Source: Pelecanus crispus
Lineage: Eukaryota; Chordata; Aves; Pelecaniformes; Pelecanidae
Reading direction: 5' to 3'
NCBI RefSeq assembly: GCF_030463565.1
Contig: NC_134655.1
Coordinates: forward strand, 6,770,372 to 6,834,371
DNA length: 64,000 nucleotides
In this document: in pieces, positions 1 through 64,000 of the stretch
Layout of the letters: each line of letters begins with the position of its first letter
Numbering within the stretch: the stretch's first letter is position 1
The notes under the pieces: generated by a model
Databases searched by the model: none
Told to the model about the DNA's origin: nothing
Seen by the model: the letters and a program-made list of their open reading frames with translations, nothing else
Translations under genes and position numbers: made by a program

Positions 1-3000
1 ATTCCAAAAGTATAATCTCACTGAAACTTTCTTTACACAATCGTGTTAAAAATGCCAATCAGTTCCAAGCTGTTTGAGTCAGATAAATATAAACTGGACT
101 TAGCAAACAGTTCTTTGACACAAACTGTTTAGTCAGTAAGGGGTCATGAGTCACAGAGGTTCATATGGGAAACTGTGTTTATTGATATATACCCTAGGAG
201 ATTAATGTGATTTCTTATTTCCTACTAATCTCATTGACTCATTCATCAGTCCATTACTATCAGGTTAATGAACAGAGTGAAAAAAGCTATGCAATTCAGA
301 GCTGGAATTTCAGAGGTGCAGCAGAGAAAGAAAATCAAACACGGAAAAATGACAAAACAGTGCCTTAACTAGGCATATTTTCACATGAATATGACAATAG
401 AAAGTAAAATAACTGATAAGTAACAGATGCCTGAAAGCTGTGTTTTCCCCTTGAATTACATCCAGTGTTCTTGCTACCATTGGAAGAAGAGATGCAGTCA
501 TTTGATGGGAATAGGAAAGCCTTGCATTTTTACGCTGGTCCACAGAAAATAAAATCTGATTCTCTTTTCCAAAAGAGTATGACACCCGTTCCCTTTATCC
601 ACCGCACTTACTATTACAGCACATTCTTCAGTTCCTTTCATTGCAAGCAGGTGATAAACATCATTCTCATTACATTTTGGTGGAGGTAGTGGAAAAGTCC
701 AGAGGGAAGTTAGAGATAATTAGAGGTATCATCATAGTACAGAAAATGGAAAAGTTGAAAAAACATGATAAGCCTTTTCAATTTCAGCAATAAAATCTTA
801 GGCATGACAAACTTTCCTATAACTCCCAAATCTATTGCTGATCAGACAATGCAATAAAATACCTTCTCATTAAAATTAAAAGCCTCAAATAATGGCGGCA
901 GTACTGAACCCAATAATATACGCCCTGTGGAAAAGTTAGCATTTGAGCATGGAAAAACCCAATCTTCTTTTGATGTCTTGGTATACTGCTAGTTGAAACT
1001 ACTTCTAAGTTCACTTGCATGTGGTATCAAATCAGGGACAAACACTGAGTGTTTACTTTCTTTCACAACTCACTGAGCAGACAAGCAAAGAGAAATGCCA
1101 AACGAAGAGGAAAATGGTAAACATGCAACTAATGGTTTATTTTAGTTCTGTTTGAACTGATTAATGCAGTAAGTAATTATCTAGAGCTGGGACTTTGGAC
1201 TTAGCAAGCATGCGGCATACGACCGCATGCATGGTTTTCTATGCATAATTCCTTTGTGCTGGAATATTAATGCTGGCAAGCAGGTACTATATAAGTCAGT
1301 GATATAATCAGTAGAAAAATGCCTAGTTCAAAGCAATGCTTCCCTATTCCCTGCATGCTTCCACATGTTATCTTGATGGGAGAAAAGAGGCAGCGGGGAG
1401 TGAAGAGGAATGCTATGGTTAACAAACTTGTCCCTTTTAACGGATCACTTTGGTCACTTGTTTTCCCCGCATCCCGTTGATGATATCTGAGAATTATTTT
1501 GTATGGGGGAAACGCAAGATGACCACCCAAATCTTAGCTGGGCAAACTTTTCTGTAGTGCTTAAATGCTTTATATCGCTGCTTAAGTAGAAGGTTAAAAA
1601 TTATATTCTTCACATGTAAAAGGCAGGTGTATATAATCAAGTATATTCCAAGTTTGGACTCACTCAGAATCAAAGCTACAGAAGGAGAAGCAGCAGCAGA
1701 ACAGAGAATGATGGACAAAGTGCCACCAGACTGCATTCCAGGTTGAGATCAAGAATGAGGAATCAGGACTGGCAGTTTCAGAAATAGCTTCTTTGACTCC
1801 TAACAGTCTGCAAACCCCAAGTTTAGGTGGGGGTTCAGGTTTTCTCTTACATGATTATCATTAGCCACAGACACTTTCATTTTAACATACCTGGTATCTG
1901 GGGTACGCAACCCAAATGAGGGTTTGGACCATGTTGATAAGAGTTTGACTTATCAAACTTAGGTTTTGCCTTGAAACCTTCATATTTTCTCAATGCACTA
2001 CTACCCTTACCTCTCACAATAAACTAGCACGAGGTACCGTTGGTGTTCAAACTTGTTTTCTCACATATGCCATGGGGTTAAGTGCCTGCAAACTTCAATA
2101 ACAGCCACGCCAGTCAGCTCTGGCAAGCTGCAGTTACTGCCCACCCACTGATAAGCAGCGACTGTTGTTGCAAACTTTGGCTCCCTATGCTTCCTGCATC
2201 ACCAGCACCCAGCCAACCCTCCACAGATGCTCCAGTCATCTGGGGCTTCTCCGGACACATCCCAGAGGAGAGGGGCAGGAGCACAAACTGTAAGCACATG
2301 CTGCGGAGCGGTTTGGACACCAGCATGGGCTGCCTGGCTCTCCCGCTGCTGAACAGTCGCTGCCGTGGAGCTGCTATGCCAGACCCTTCGTACACGTGAC
2401 TGCAGGCTAATTATGGGCTGAAGTTAGCAAAGGGATTTTGTCAGCAGAGTGCAGAAAGTCAAATACCATTTTCTGTGGGATGTATGTAGTCCAAGAGGTG
2501 TAATGATACAGGCCCATCCTAAAGAATATCCAGCTATTAGACAAATGAGGAGTGAGTGATAAACTGTGAGTTCAGGAATACCTGCTTTACAAGTTGTACC
2601 TGCTTTTCTGCATTAGTGGAGTGACGTAATGCTGCAAGACTCTAAATTGCATTGCCAGTGATACTGTCACTGCGCAGCTTACAAAACGTGCAAAATTCCT
2701 ATTTTTTCCCATATTTTCACACTTTACATACTATTATCTTGAGATTCCCATAACTGACCTTGATACAGCACTTGCTAGCAAGGTGTATGTACTGGAAGAC
2801 AAAATGTTTCCTAACTCATTTATTAGTTTTTCATTCTGCCTTCATTCTTCAGAGCAAGCAAACAGGAATCATCCACGCAATGGTTCCAGCACAGGCTGGG
2901 AGCAAAGCCCCTTAGAACAGCTCATCTCCATCCTTCAGACAAATCCCAGCAGTAACTGACTTGCAGATCCCCACTTCTTGCACTAATATTTTGCCATCTG

Positions 3001-5179
3001 GTGAGACTGTGTTTAAAGACACAATCCTCTTTTTTCCTGTATTTGTAGATTTCTCCGTTGTTCAAAGCCATTGCTGAACCAGGGGTTTTGGGGGGTCTTT
3101 TTGTCTTTCCTTGTTCATGCTAATCAGAAAAAAACGAACAGCATTCTTTAGAGCTGTACACTCTGATAAGAAAGAAATACATATTGAAGTAAAGTGAAAT
3201 ATATCATCAAGCAAATAACTGGTCTGCTGCCTACCAAACACTGTTTCAATTGCATTGCTCCAGGCATTGCTCCCAGCACCATTTTAACAAAGCCCCTTCT
3301 TCACATGCATTGTGTGGAAGAGCTTAATTAGTCTTTCTGCCTTCCATTCTTCAACAGCAGGTGCGTGAACATACACAGAACCGACAAGTTAAGAAGAATA
3401 ATGCAACCGTTCCAACACCTTGACCAGAAGACTTCCAGGCTAACAGGGTTTGGAAATGGAACCTAAATCTACAGCTGGCTCTTGCCTGTGTTGGAAAGTG
3501 GGCAAGAAAGGCAAAAAAACAAACAACTTTTACTGAAACAACCCTGCTTTCTGCGAGCTGAAAACATGCAGACCTTTCCCAATCAGCGTGTTCCGCCACA
3601 TCCACTGATCTTAATTAAATCTGGTACATTTTGTAGCTCAGGATGATGAAGTGACACTGAGTTTAGCTATGAAAAAACCCACAAAGTTGTAAGATCTGTT
3701 AGACAATCACTATGTGAGAATGTTTCTCCTTTCAGTTGCCCAGCTGAATAGAAACAGCTGGTACTAGATAATCTGTAGGATTCTTACTTGCCTAAACAGC
3801 ATTTACCAAATGGAAATCATCTGGAAAATGTGGAAGCACGCCTTCTTTCTACCCTTTTTCTTCTGCGTAAGAATTTAGGAAATGTCCCCAGAAAAAAAAC
3901 AGGAGCAATCGCCAAACAATGACTGATTTTAAAAAAAAAAATCAGGAATCTAGAGCAATTAATTCTTACATGGACATGCTATAAAAGCCAAGTAATAAAG
4001 GCCACTTTATTCCAAACAGTCATTCTTAAATGTCTATGCAAGAAAAGTAAATCACTCAGTTGTTTACCCCTCAGAGCAGATAATAAAGTTGTGCCTTGTC
4101 ACACAAATTCATGGAGTGGGTTAACACAGAGGAAATGAGCTGTTGGCCATTTTTATTTCTTCTGCTTTTGTACATTTCCAGATCTCCTAATCGGCGTCTG
4201 TAGTATTTATTTAGCAAACCAAGAATAAATATATTTTTATAAGATTAAATTCACACTATTTTTTTTCTAACTATGTATTTGCTGGATAATATACTACAGC
4301 TTTGAAAACCTTGTATTTAGTGTTAAGCTAAATAACTTCCTACTGCTATCCAGCTGTTACCATAGTGCCCAACACAGGCATTTTCTTCAATATAGTTGGG
4401 ACAAAGCATTCAGATTGCTTCTTTATTCAGGCAGGAAGCACAGTAGGTGACTTAACACTGCAGGATGACATATACTGTGCCTTTGCAGTCATCATCATTT
4501 TTTCCTCTTTTCAAAATTTTATTTTATCCCAATATTTAGGAAGGTAAATGTCAACATCTAGAAATAACAGAAGGAAACAAAAAGCCGTCCTAGCTTTTAA
4601 CAAAGCTCCCTGACTCATTTATAGGAATCTTAGGATGTCCATGACACTTTTTCTAGGACACAAAAGCCTCATGAAAAGATGGAGAATAAACTATAAAGGC
4701 TGGTTTATGGAACTAAAATATAGATCTTACTTTTTAACTTAGGAATTCCTCACAATTCAGCTAACACCAGGTGGTACTAAGAAAGATGTCCACCACATAA
4801 GCGAGGATAAGACAAAATTAAATATGATTTTACAGCCTAGGAGTGAAGACTACTCTGTGTCAATAATATCTTAATCTGAAGAGGAATTGGTACATACTTA
4901 TTTTCAAAATATTTTGCTTTGCCTGTATTAACTTATTAAAATGTATGACTGTTTTAGAGGTTATATGTCATGCATCTTTATTAAATAGAGCATATTTTAT
5001 ATAAATCCTATCACTAAATGCTTTCTATAGTGCTATAGAAATATTGTGGAATCAGACTCTTCTCAGAATGGACACAGGTTGTAGCAAAGAAAATTCCAGT
5101 TTGACTTAAGGAAAAAATTCTTTGGCGCTCAAACAATGGGACAGTGAAATCATCTCCTTGAAAGTATGCACAACTCTGT

Positions 5180-5275
5180 GAGACAAGACGCTCAGCAACC
5201 TGACTGAACTTTTTAGGCCCTGCTTCAAGCAGGGCTTCGGAGCAGGTGACCACCAGAAGACCCTTCCAGCCTAAA
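5180..5275 (+). mobile_element. Probable degraded CR1-like 3' end
   Basis: The stretch resembles the 3' end shared by avian CR1 elements and their parasites: a block around 'gagcaacctga'-type sequence (here 'cagcaacctgac'), a small inverted pair 'ccctgcttcaagcaggg', then 'acccttccagcct' followed by 'atgattctt'. The order and spacing fit, but the similarity is patchy and the terminal octamers are eroded. It would be an old, heavily diverged copy in sense orientation. It could instead be an LTR-type end with a similar motif. Confidence 0.45.
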
Positions 5276-5318
5276 ATGATTCTTGACTGTAAAAAACATA
5301 AAAAATGTAAATGGCTGA

Positions 5319-5340
5319 TATAAAAATATATATTTTTATA
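5319..5340. repeat. 22-nt perfect AT palindrome
   Basis: The bases from 5319 to 5340 (TATAAAAATATATA, then TTTTTATA) equal their own reverse complement over 22 positions. It lies in very AT-rich DNA where such palindromes arise readily, so no function is claimed. Confidence 0.7.
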
Positions 5341-5732
5341 TATAATAGCTAATAGGAAATGTGTAATAGCTAAACTATCTGCAAGAAAATTTCTAAAATG
5401 TATCTAAAATACATTTTAGCCAAGTGCTAAATAACTTCATTTAGGTCCTTTAAAAAGATGTATATGTTTTTCTCCTCCTCATATCTATCTTAAACTGTGT
5501 CAGTAAAGTTAATGGAAAAATGGCAAGTAAATTGAGTCTAGAACAAATATATCTCTAAAACCCAAGTATATTTAATTCATAGTTATACTTTCATATATGC
5601 TTTTCATTCATTTTTTGTTATGCTGTAGTTCTAAATATGAAATTGAAAGTATATAGTCCTTCATTTGATGATAATTTCTGAGAAAAGACTTCATGTGGAC
5701 TTCTAAGAAAACTGTTTCATTACCTGTGCTTA

Positions 5733-5824
5733 TTTAGTATTATAGTATTTTAGTATATTTAGTAATTTTTAGTAATTTTTAGTAATATTTAGTAATATTT
5801 AGTAATTTAGTAATTTAGTATTAT
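5733..5824. repeat. Tandem TTTAGTAA-type AT-rich repeat
   Basis: About ten imperfect copies of a 7-10 nt unit (tttagtaa, with longer tttttagtaa and tatttagtaa variants) run head to tail. Neighbouring copies are identical in pairs, suggesting recent slippage. It is a simple intergenic microsatellite-like repeat. Confidence 0.8.
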
Positions 5825-8800
5825 ATAAAAAACCCTTTTATCAAAAATCTGAAAAGAATCATTTGGAACAGAGAACTGCAGTGTGTTGAAAAATGTAAAT
5901 CATTCTGAGCTACAAATCAATATATTTACATATGAAAAAATTTAATATATTAGGACATGACTTTGCAAACCTTTATATAAGAGGAAAACTTTATTCATGT
6001 CTAGTCTGTGCAAGTCTAGGCAGGTAAAATTACTCAGCAGCATAAAAGTTCACAAGAATAGGCTCTAAATGGATTGTAAATAACTTACAAAGTATCTACC
6101 ACACAAAAGAATTGCAGCATATCAGCACCCACAGCTAATGCATTTCATTTACTGTAAAAGTTGTACCATTCACCACAATTTCACTATACCATTTAGTTAG
6201 TATAAATGAAACGTGTAGACAATATCGAAAATGTAGTAATGCTGACTTGGTAAAATTGTTTGACAGTAATTGACTGTACTTTAATCCCAAGCCTAATTAT
6301 TTAAGTATTTAGTAAGCTATTTAATTAATAGCCCAACCCTCACAATAACAAAATACTCTTTTACTGAGTCACTGTTGAATGGTGGATCTACAACACTTAC
6401 AGGTTTTCTAAAATTCCTTTCAGTGACATTCACTTTGTGAAGCTTTAGAAACCACGAAACCACTTAAAACTCTCATCCTTTAAAAGCTGTATCACACTTT
6501 AATGATATTTTAAATGCATATATTCTAAGATTCAGATATCCAAATATATTTGTAGGTTTAAATTTGCAGCCCAGTGCCTGTGAGACAAACGTACTAAAAC
6601 CAGGTAGTTCTGAGAGACCCACTGAAAGCCATGGGAGCCAGGCATCTGACCTACTTTTTGCAAAATCCTTTTATGGTCCCAACTGCATCTTTAACACATT
6701 TGAAAATCTGCTCGTGTCATTAATTACTGTGGTTGCTAACTAAAATGTGAACATTATCGAATACTACTTCTTTATTACGGCTACATGGCACCCTGCTGCT
6801 GTCACAACCCAGACCACAGGCATTTGCTACAAAAATCCACAGAATTTGAAACAGTAAAAATTGGCATTGCACTGTATTGGCACAGTATGAAGTCAACATT
6901 TAAAAAAAACCCATACAGGATCTTTAAAAAGAAGTTTGTAGCTCTGGCCAAGAGAGAAGGAAGACAGTATTTTTAGTGAAATTGCTCTCAATGATGGTCG
7001 AGGGATCCAAGCATTTGCAGAAGCAGTCAGTATTTTGCAAGAAGGTGCAACACTGAACATTTGTCTCTTTTTCTACAGCTGAGTAATTTGTCCACTTTAA
7101 AACCCAATTCAATTATGTAAGCCCATATTTCAGTTTACAATACTTTAATTTGTCTCTGTTAGCTTGTTACATTGTTGAATTACAAAGTACAAGTAAAAGA
7201 GAAGCTGGAGTTTTGCAATTGATAGTTATGACACTGCTGTCATGTTGTTTGCATTAGCATATGAAGATACAAACATCCCTGTGTTATAACAAAAAGACAC
7301 ATGAAGTTTCTATATTGACCTGAAATGACTTTTCCTACACTTAGAACTCATAAGCAATGACCTTTATTATTGAAGTGAGTATCTTCTAGCAAGAAACATA
7401 GCAAGCAAAAGTAGATGATTCTCATAGATTTGATAGCTATTATTATCAGGCTATGCTCAACTAGATTTTCAAATTGTTTCTGTCACATATTCCTACACTG
7501 CATGTAATAGCTCCCTTTATCTTCAGCCTGTTCCAGCCTGTTCCCAATATACTTCACAAGAGAAGTGGTTTAGTTTCCTTGAATAAACTTGGGATCTAAC
7601 CTTTTGGTCCTGCAATGACTTGATGGCTTTATTCTTCTGTATTTCTCCACAAGTGTCTTTTCATCCTCATTGTGAAGGAAAAATTTCACATGTTCACATT
7701 CAGACCTTGCATAGCTCTGCGCCTACATAAATCCTTGTTCCTAATACCTTTTGCTAGCTTCTTGTTTTCTGTTTATGCGTCTCTTAGGCTTATCTTCCAA
7801 ATACACCTATTGCACTCTTGTAATACCTTCTCATGTTATTTCTTAGGCTTGCAATTCCGTGCCTCTTATCATTCACACGTCCGTTTTAAATATATTTATT
7901 TCATGAAACTTTAAAAAATAACCCATCATAAATATATTAGGCACTTTTAAACTGACCTTATCTTTTATCACACCACATACTATATGCCTGAAATGCAATT
8001 TGTATCTAATTTAAAATCTAAGTACTGGAGGCAGAGAATCTGTCTCCTTCTTTATCACTCGTGTTACTGCAGAGTTTAGGGGCTGTAATGGTTGCCTTTG
8101 TAGTAGGTGTTGTACATACAGATGCAGAACAACAGCATTCTGTGTAGTATACAGCTTGCACAGGGACTGGCTGTGAATAATAATTAAAACACCACTATTC
8201 CCTCTCTCAGTCAGCAGTTACATGGATTTGCTGAAACTCTACAGACTTTCTGACCAGGGCTATTTTCAAATTAGAACAACACTTTTACACAAAGTGCTTG
8301 CAAGCTGTCTGTTTCCGTTAAACATGGAGAATACAGCGTGCAGCAGAGAAACCACAACAGGGATAGCACTGAAGCAGGCACAAGTGCACTTAGGCCTCAT
8401 CATTTTTTTTTTTTAATTTCAAATTCTCAATTTTCTTCAGTTTCATCACATTTGTGAAATGATTTACACTTCAATAGAGGAGGAAGCATGTACCAGACTG
8501 AGAAGGCAGATGAAATAAAGACTTCTTGACAAGCAAGATGAATTTCTGAAAAGACTAAAACCATATGCCGCCTGACCAAATGAAATATTTCTTAACTCAT
8601 ATATCCTGATTAGCAACTGAAGGAAATTAAGAACATCTTGGAGAGACTTACGGAGATGAATAACATGTAATAAAATGGGCGCATGTACTAGCGATGATAA
8701 CCAGAAGACAACATCCATATAGTTGTTTGTCGTGTTTATATTCGTAATCAAGAGGATGTACCATCTGCAAAATGATCAAGTTTTAAACATAGTACAATGT

Positions 8801-10436
8801 TATCACTGATACTCTGAATTTCTATTGGAGGCTGTAATAGAATAAATACTGTGATATAATCATTTAAAGAAATGTGTACTTGCAGGTTTAGGGTTCAATA
8901 CTGTATCTTATTTCATAAAAAATTATGTCACAGAGATGTTACATTAGTGTGACCGTGTTAAAAATGTCCAAGAAAGTTTAACATATAATTAGAGACAGTT
9001 CAGAATTTTCATAATAACTTTTACATAAAACTTTTTTTTTACAATTTTTATAAGAAGAATTTACTGAATTTTCTGAATGTACTAACTTAATGAATTTAAT
9101 AAATCCCATAATTTATTAAAATAATACTAACTTGTCAGGGGGTAATGCAAAATGTTTTAATTTTCAAAATACTACCTAAATCACAATTGAAAATCTAAGT
9201 TCATAATTTATTGGTAAAAATGCTGTGACAAAAGATGAAGCAAATCTACTTTTTATTTTGAAAGATAAAACCTCTTCATCTTGTAATACGGTTCACAAGG
9301 GATGCTGAGGTAGTTCATCATCATGGACAGGGGTCTCTGAATTTTGAACGACTAGGGTTGTATTTTTCGCACTTCCACAAATTCAGAACCGAATACATGT
9401 GTGTGCACACCCACGCCACGCACTGTTTTGCTTAATGCTTTTCAAATACGCAGAACTTGAGCAACAAATCAAAATACCCTGAAGGACTAGTTGAGGGCCA
9501 CATGAAATTCAGGTGCGCAATGTTCTGAACATCATACCATCTTCTCTATTGCTCTTACATTTTTTTCTTTAAATTCTCCTTTGGTGTGTTAGCTCTCTGT
9601 CGATCGGTGAGTCCAACGTTGGCTCTGCTGCTTGCACGGTGGTTGCTCACGCATCCGCACGAAGCTACGCGCAACTTACACGCTGCCTGGCTTGGGGTCA
9701 CTGTGAATTAGAGGAAGAAGTTGCTTCCATGGAAGGCAACATCCAAAAAGAGTTTCTCTGTTTTCAGCTTTGCTTTATCAGAGGGGTGGTGGATCAACAG
9801 AGGACACGCGCGGGCTGTCTGCTTGCGCTCCCTGTTCTTTCCGCCGCAAATGGAATCTCTCCAGCCACGGAGGTACACACAGCTGACAGTTTTGCGGTTT
9901 TTGGGGCACGGTGATGCAAAGCACCACACCGTTTTGGCGAAGAGCAGAGCTTTATTCCCGTCACAGAATCTGCTTTTTTTAAAAAAAAAGGAAAAACCCT
10001 TGCTGTTTTCAAATGGTGATGCTGGGATCTGAATTGTGAGCTCAAAATCTGAGAACAGAACGGTTTTTACCTGTCAACATTCTTCTGATGGATTCCAATA
10101 CAGTTCTTTGTGTCACATACGCATTAAACTCATCTGTGTTAACACCTAGCTCCAGCTACCTCGGTGTGTTTCCCGAGCTATGTTTTTTTTACGTAAAACC
10201 CCTCGCTAGCAGTAGTTTTCCACACTTGGTGAAGCGAGCTCGCCCCCGGCCCTACGCTCAGCCTCCCACTACACGTTACGGGGAGGTTCCCCCAACCCAC
10301 AGGGACCTCAGCCGCAGCCTGGCCTGGCCCCACTTGGGCCGACGGCTGCGGGGGCGGCCCTGCCGGGCGCTGGCTGGCCGGCCGCGGCGTCGGGCGGCCT
10401 GCGGGGCACAGCCCGGCCGTGAGGGGGGCGAGGGCC

Positions 10437-10457
10437 GGGCCCGGGGCCGGGGCCGGG
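10437..10457 (+). promoter_or_regulatory. G-quadruplex motif, GGGGCC-like run
   Basis: Four G-runs of 3, 4, 4 and 3 are separated by loops of 3, 2 and 2 nt, which meets the usual G-quadruplex pattern. The surrounding stretch is also nearly self-complementary (GGGCC/GGCCC), so a hairpin is an alternative. It lies upstream of the likely start site. Confidence 0.6.
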
Positions 10458-10473
10458 CCCGCCGCGGTACTTA

Positions 10474-10480
10474 GGGGCGG
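10474..10480 (+). promoter_or_regulatory. GC box (Sp1/KLF-type)
   Basis: GGGGCGG matches the core GC-box consensus. It lies about 215 nt upstream of the THOC2 start codon inside the CpG island. Occupancy is not shown by sequence. Confidence 0.5.
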
Positions 10481-10524
10481 CGACGGCGAAGCGGGGGGCG
10501 GCGGGCCCGGCGGCGCGCGGCGGA

Positions 10525-10534
10525 GGGCGGGGCC
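10525..10534 (+). promoter_or_regulatory. GC box (Sp1/KLF-type), extended
   Basis: GGGCGGGGCC preceded by GA is close to the extended Sp1 consensus. It sits 20-30 nt upstream of the NRF1-like site, an arrangement typical of TATA-less housekeeping promoters. Confidence 0.55.
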
Positions 10535-10552
10535 AGGGCCAGGGCGCGTTAC

Positions 10553-10564
10553 CGCGCAGGCGCG
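10553..10564 (+). promoter_or_regulatory. NRF1-like site
   Basis: CGCGCAGGCGCG matches the palindromic NRF1 consensus YGCGCAYGCGCR at 11 of 12 positions; the miss is G at the second Y. It ends immediately before an in-frame upstream ATG at 10565. Confidence 0.5.
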
Positions 10565-10693
10565 ATGGAACGGCGCGCGCCGTCTCCCAGGGTACGGCGC
10601 GTCCGCGTCCCGTCGTTCCTCGCGGGCCGTTGCGTCCCCTCTGACCCGGGCCCGCGGCTCCACCATCCGGGCTCTCGGCGCCACACGGGGAAG

Positions 10694-63719
<53,026 letters not shown>

Positions 63720-64000
63720 TGAAGTTTGTTCCAGTCAAGGTAAAAACTTTTATGATTTACTCTGACTTGATACCTCCTGTGGCTCCTTTTCACTGGTTCA
63801 CAAACAAAACAGCCTGAGTGTGAAAGGGCTGAAATTACCCAGGGTGGGTTTTCAGTTGTTTTGGGGGGATTTTTTTGGGGGTGGTTGGGTTTTTTTTGTT
63901 TAGTTTTGGTTTTTTGGTTGGTTTGTTTTTTTTTAATCCTATCCCAGTGAAAAAAAAATTCCCCATCATCAGCACAGAGATTTTTATAGATGCTCAAATT
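63720..64000 (+). other. THOC2 3' UTR or downstream sequence
   Basis: No AATAAA or ATTAAA signal lies between the stop and the window end, so the transcript end is outside. A possible donor (CAAG/GTAAAA) follows the stop at about 63739, so a further non-coding exon cannot be excluded. A G/T-rich run fills 63841-63936. Confidence 0.6.
63841..63936. repeat. G/T-rich low-complexity stretch
   Basis: About 95 nt built nearly only of T and G with runs of five to nine T and six G. It resembles the run at 33619-33703 in intron 10. Confidence 0.65.

Larger units (their letters stand above)
1..10199. other. Intergenic region upstream of THOC2, no gene recognised
   Basis: This AT-rich stretch holds only short open frames of about 60-105 codons, scattered on both strands and often overlapping. 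None matches a protein family I recognise and none is flanked by a convincing exon series. In mammals the gene on this side of THOC2 is XIAP, transcribed the other way, but no BIR or RING coding exon is visible. The parts I can name are a probable degraded CR1 tail near 5180-5275, a 22-nt AT palindrome at 5319-5340, a TTTAGTAA-type repeat at 5733-5824 and a GC-richer patch at 2080-2400. CpG content rises from about 9600 towards the promoter. Confidence 0.7.

Noticed and set aside
1..10199. Coding exons of XIAP, the expected divergent neighbour
   Set aside because: No BIR or RING-like frame is visible on the minus strand; the large BIR exon would be obvious. The gene must lie outside the window or be arranged differently.
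10178..10684. 168-codon minus-strand open frame rich in Pro, Ala and Arg over the promoter
   Set aside because: It starts at a GTG, and its composition follows from CpG-island GC content. No domain or homologue is recognised. Divergent transcription is possible but not shown.

Overview
The window is vertebrate, very probably avian, nuclear DNA. The signs are CR1 LINE fragments ending in the ATTCTATG-type octamer repeat, a tRNA-Ile-derived SINE with a CR1-like tail (best known from songbird-type genomes), an AT-rich background with one sharp CpG island, and one large intron-rich gene. No bacterial, viral or CRISPR-like feature was seen.

The gene is THOC2, on the + strand. It encodes the largest subunit of the THO core of the TREX complex, which couples transcription and splicing to mRNA export. 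I could follow the whole coding sequence: 38 coding exons from the ATG at 10694 to the TAA at 63719. Their lengths sum to 4785 nt, giving 1594 residues plus stop with no frameshift or internal stop. The human protein is about 1593 residues. Exon boundaries were set by splice consensus, reading phase and match to the known vertebrate protein.

Layout: 1-10200 is AT-rich intergenic sequence with one probable degraded CR1 3' end, a small AT repeat and a GC-richer patch, but no recognisable gene. 10200-11160 is a CpG island promoter with GC boxes, an NRF1-like site, a G-quadruplex motif and a YY1 motif laid over the start codon. 10694-63719 is THOC2. Exons 1-12 encode the N-terminal helical part, exons 13-23 the middle, exons 24-28 the conserved C-terminal Tho2 domain, and exons 29-38 a long K/E/D/R/S-rich tail. 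Introns 1, 15 and 33 carry CR1 fragments and intron 5 carries the SINE. 63720-64000 is 3' UTR or downstream sequence with no polyadenylation signal in view.

The most notable finding is that THOC2 here has two minor-spliceosome (U12-type) introns. Intron 17 is a GT-AG U12 intron with a GTATCCTTTT donor. Intron 37, the last one, is a 94-nt AT-AC U12 intron with ATATCCTTTT donor, exact TTCCTTAAC branch site and AC end. Introns 19 and 21 use GC-AG boundaries. Four of 37 introns are therefore not ordinary GT-AG U2 introns, in a gene whose product works in splicing-coupled mRNA export. I found no evidence for an unknown multi-gene system; the interest lies in splicing architecture, start-site choice and retroelement content.
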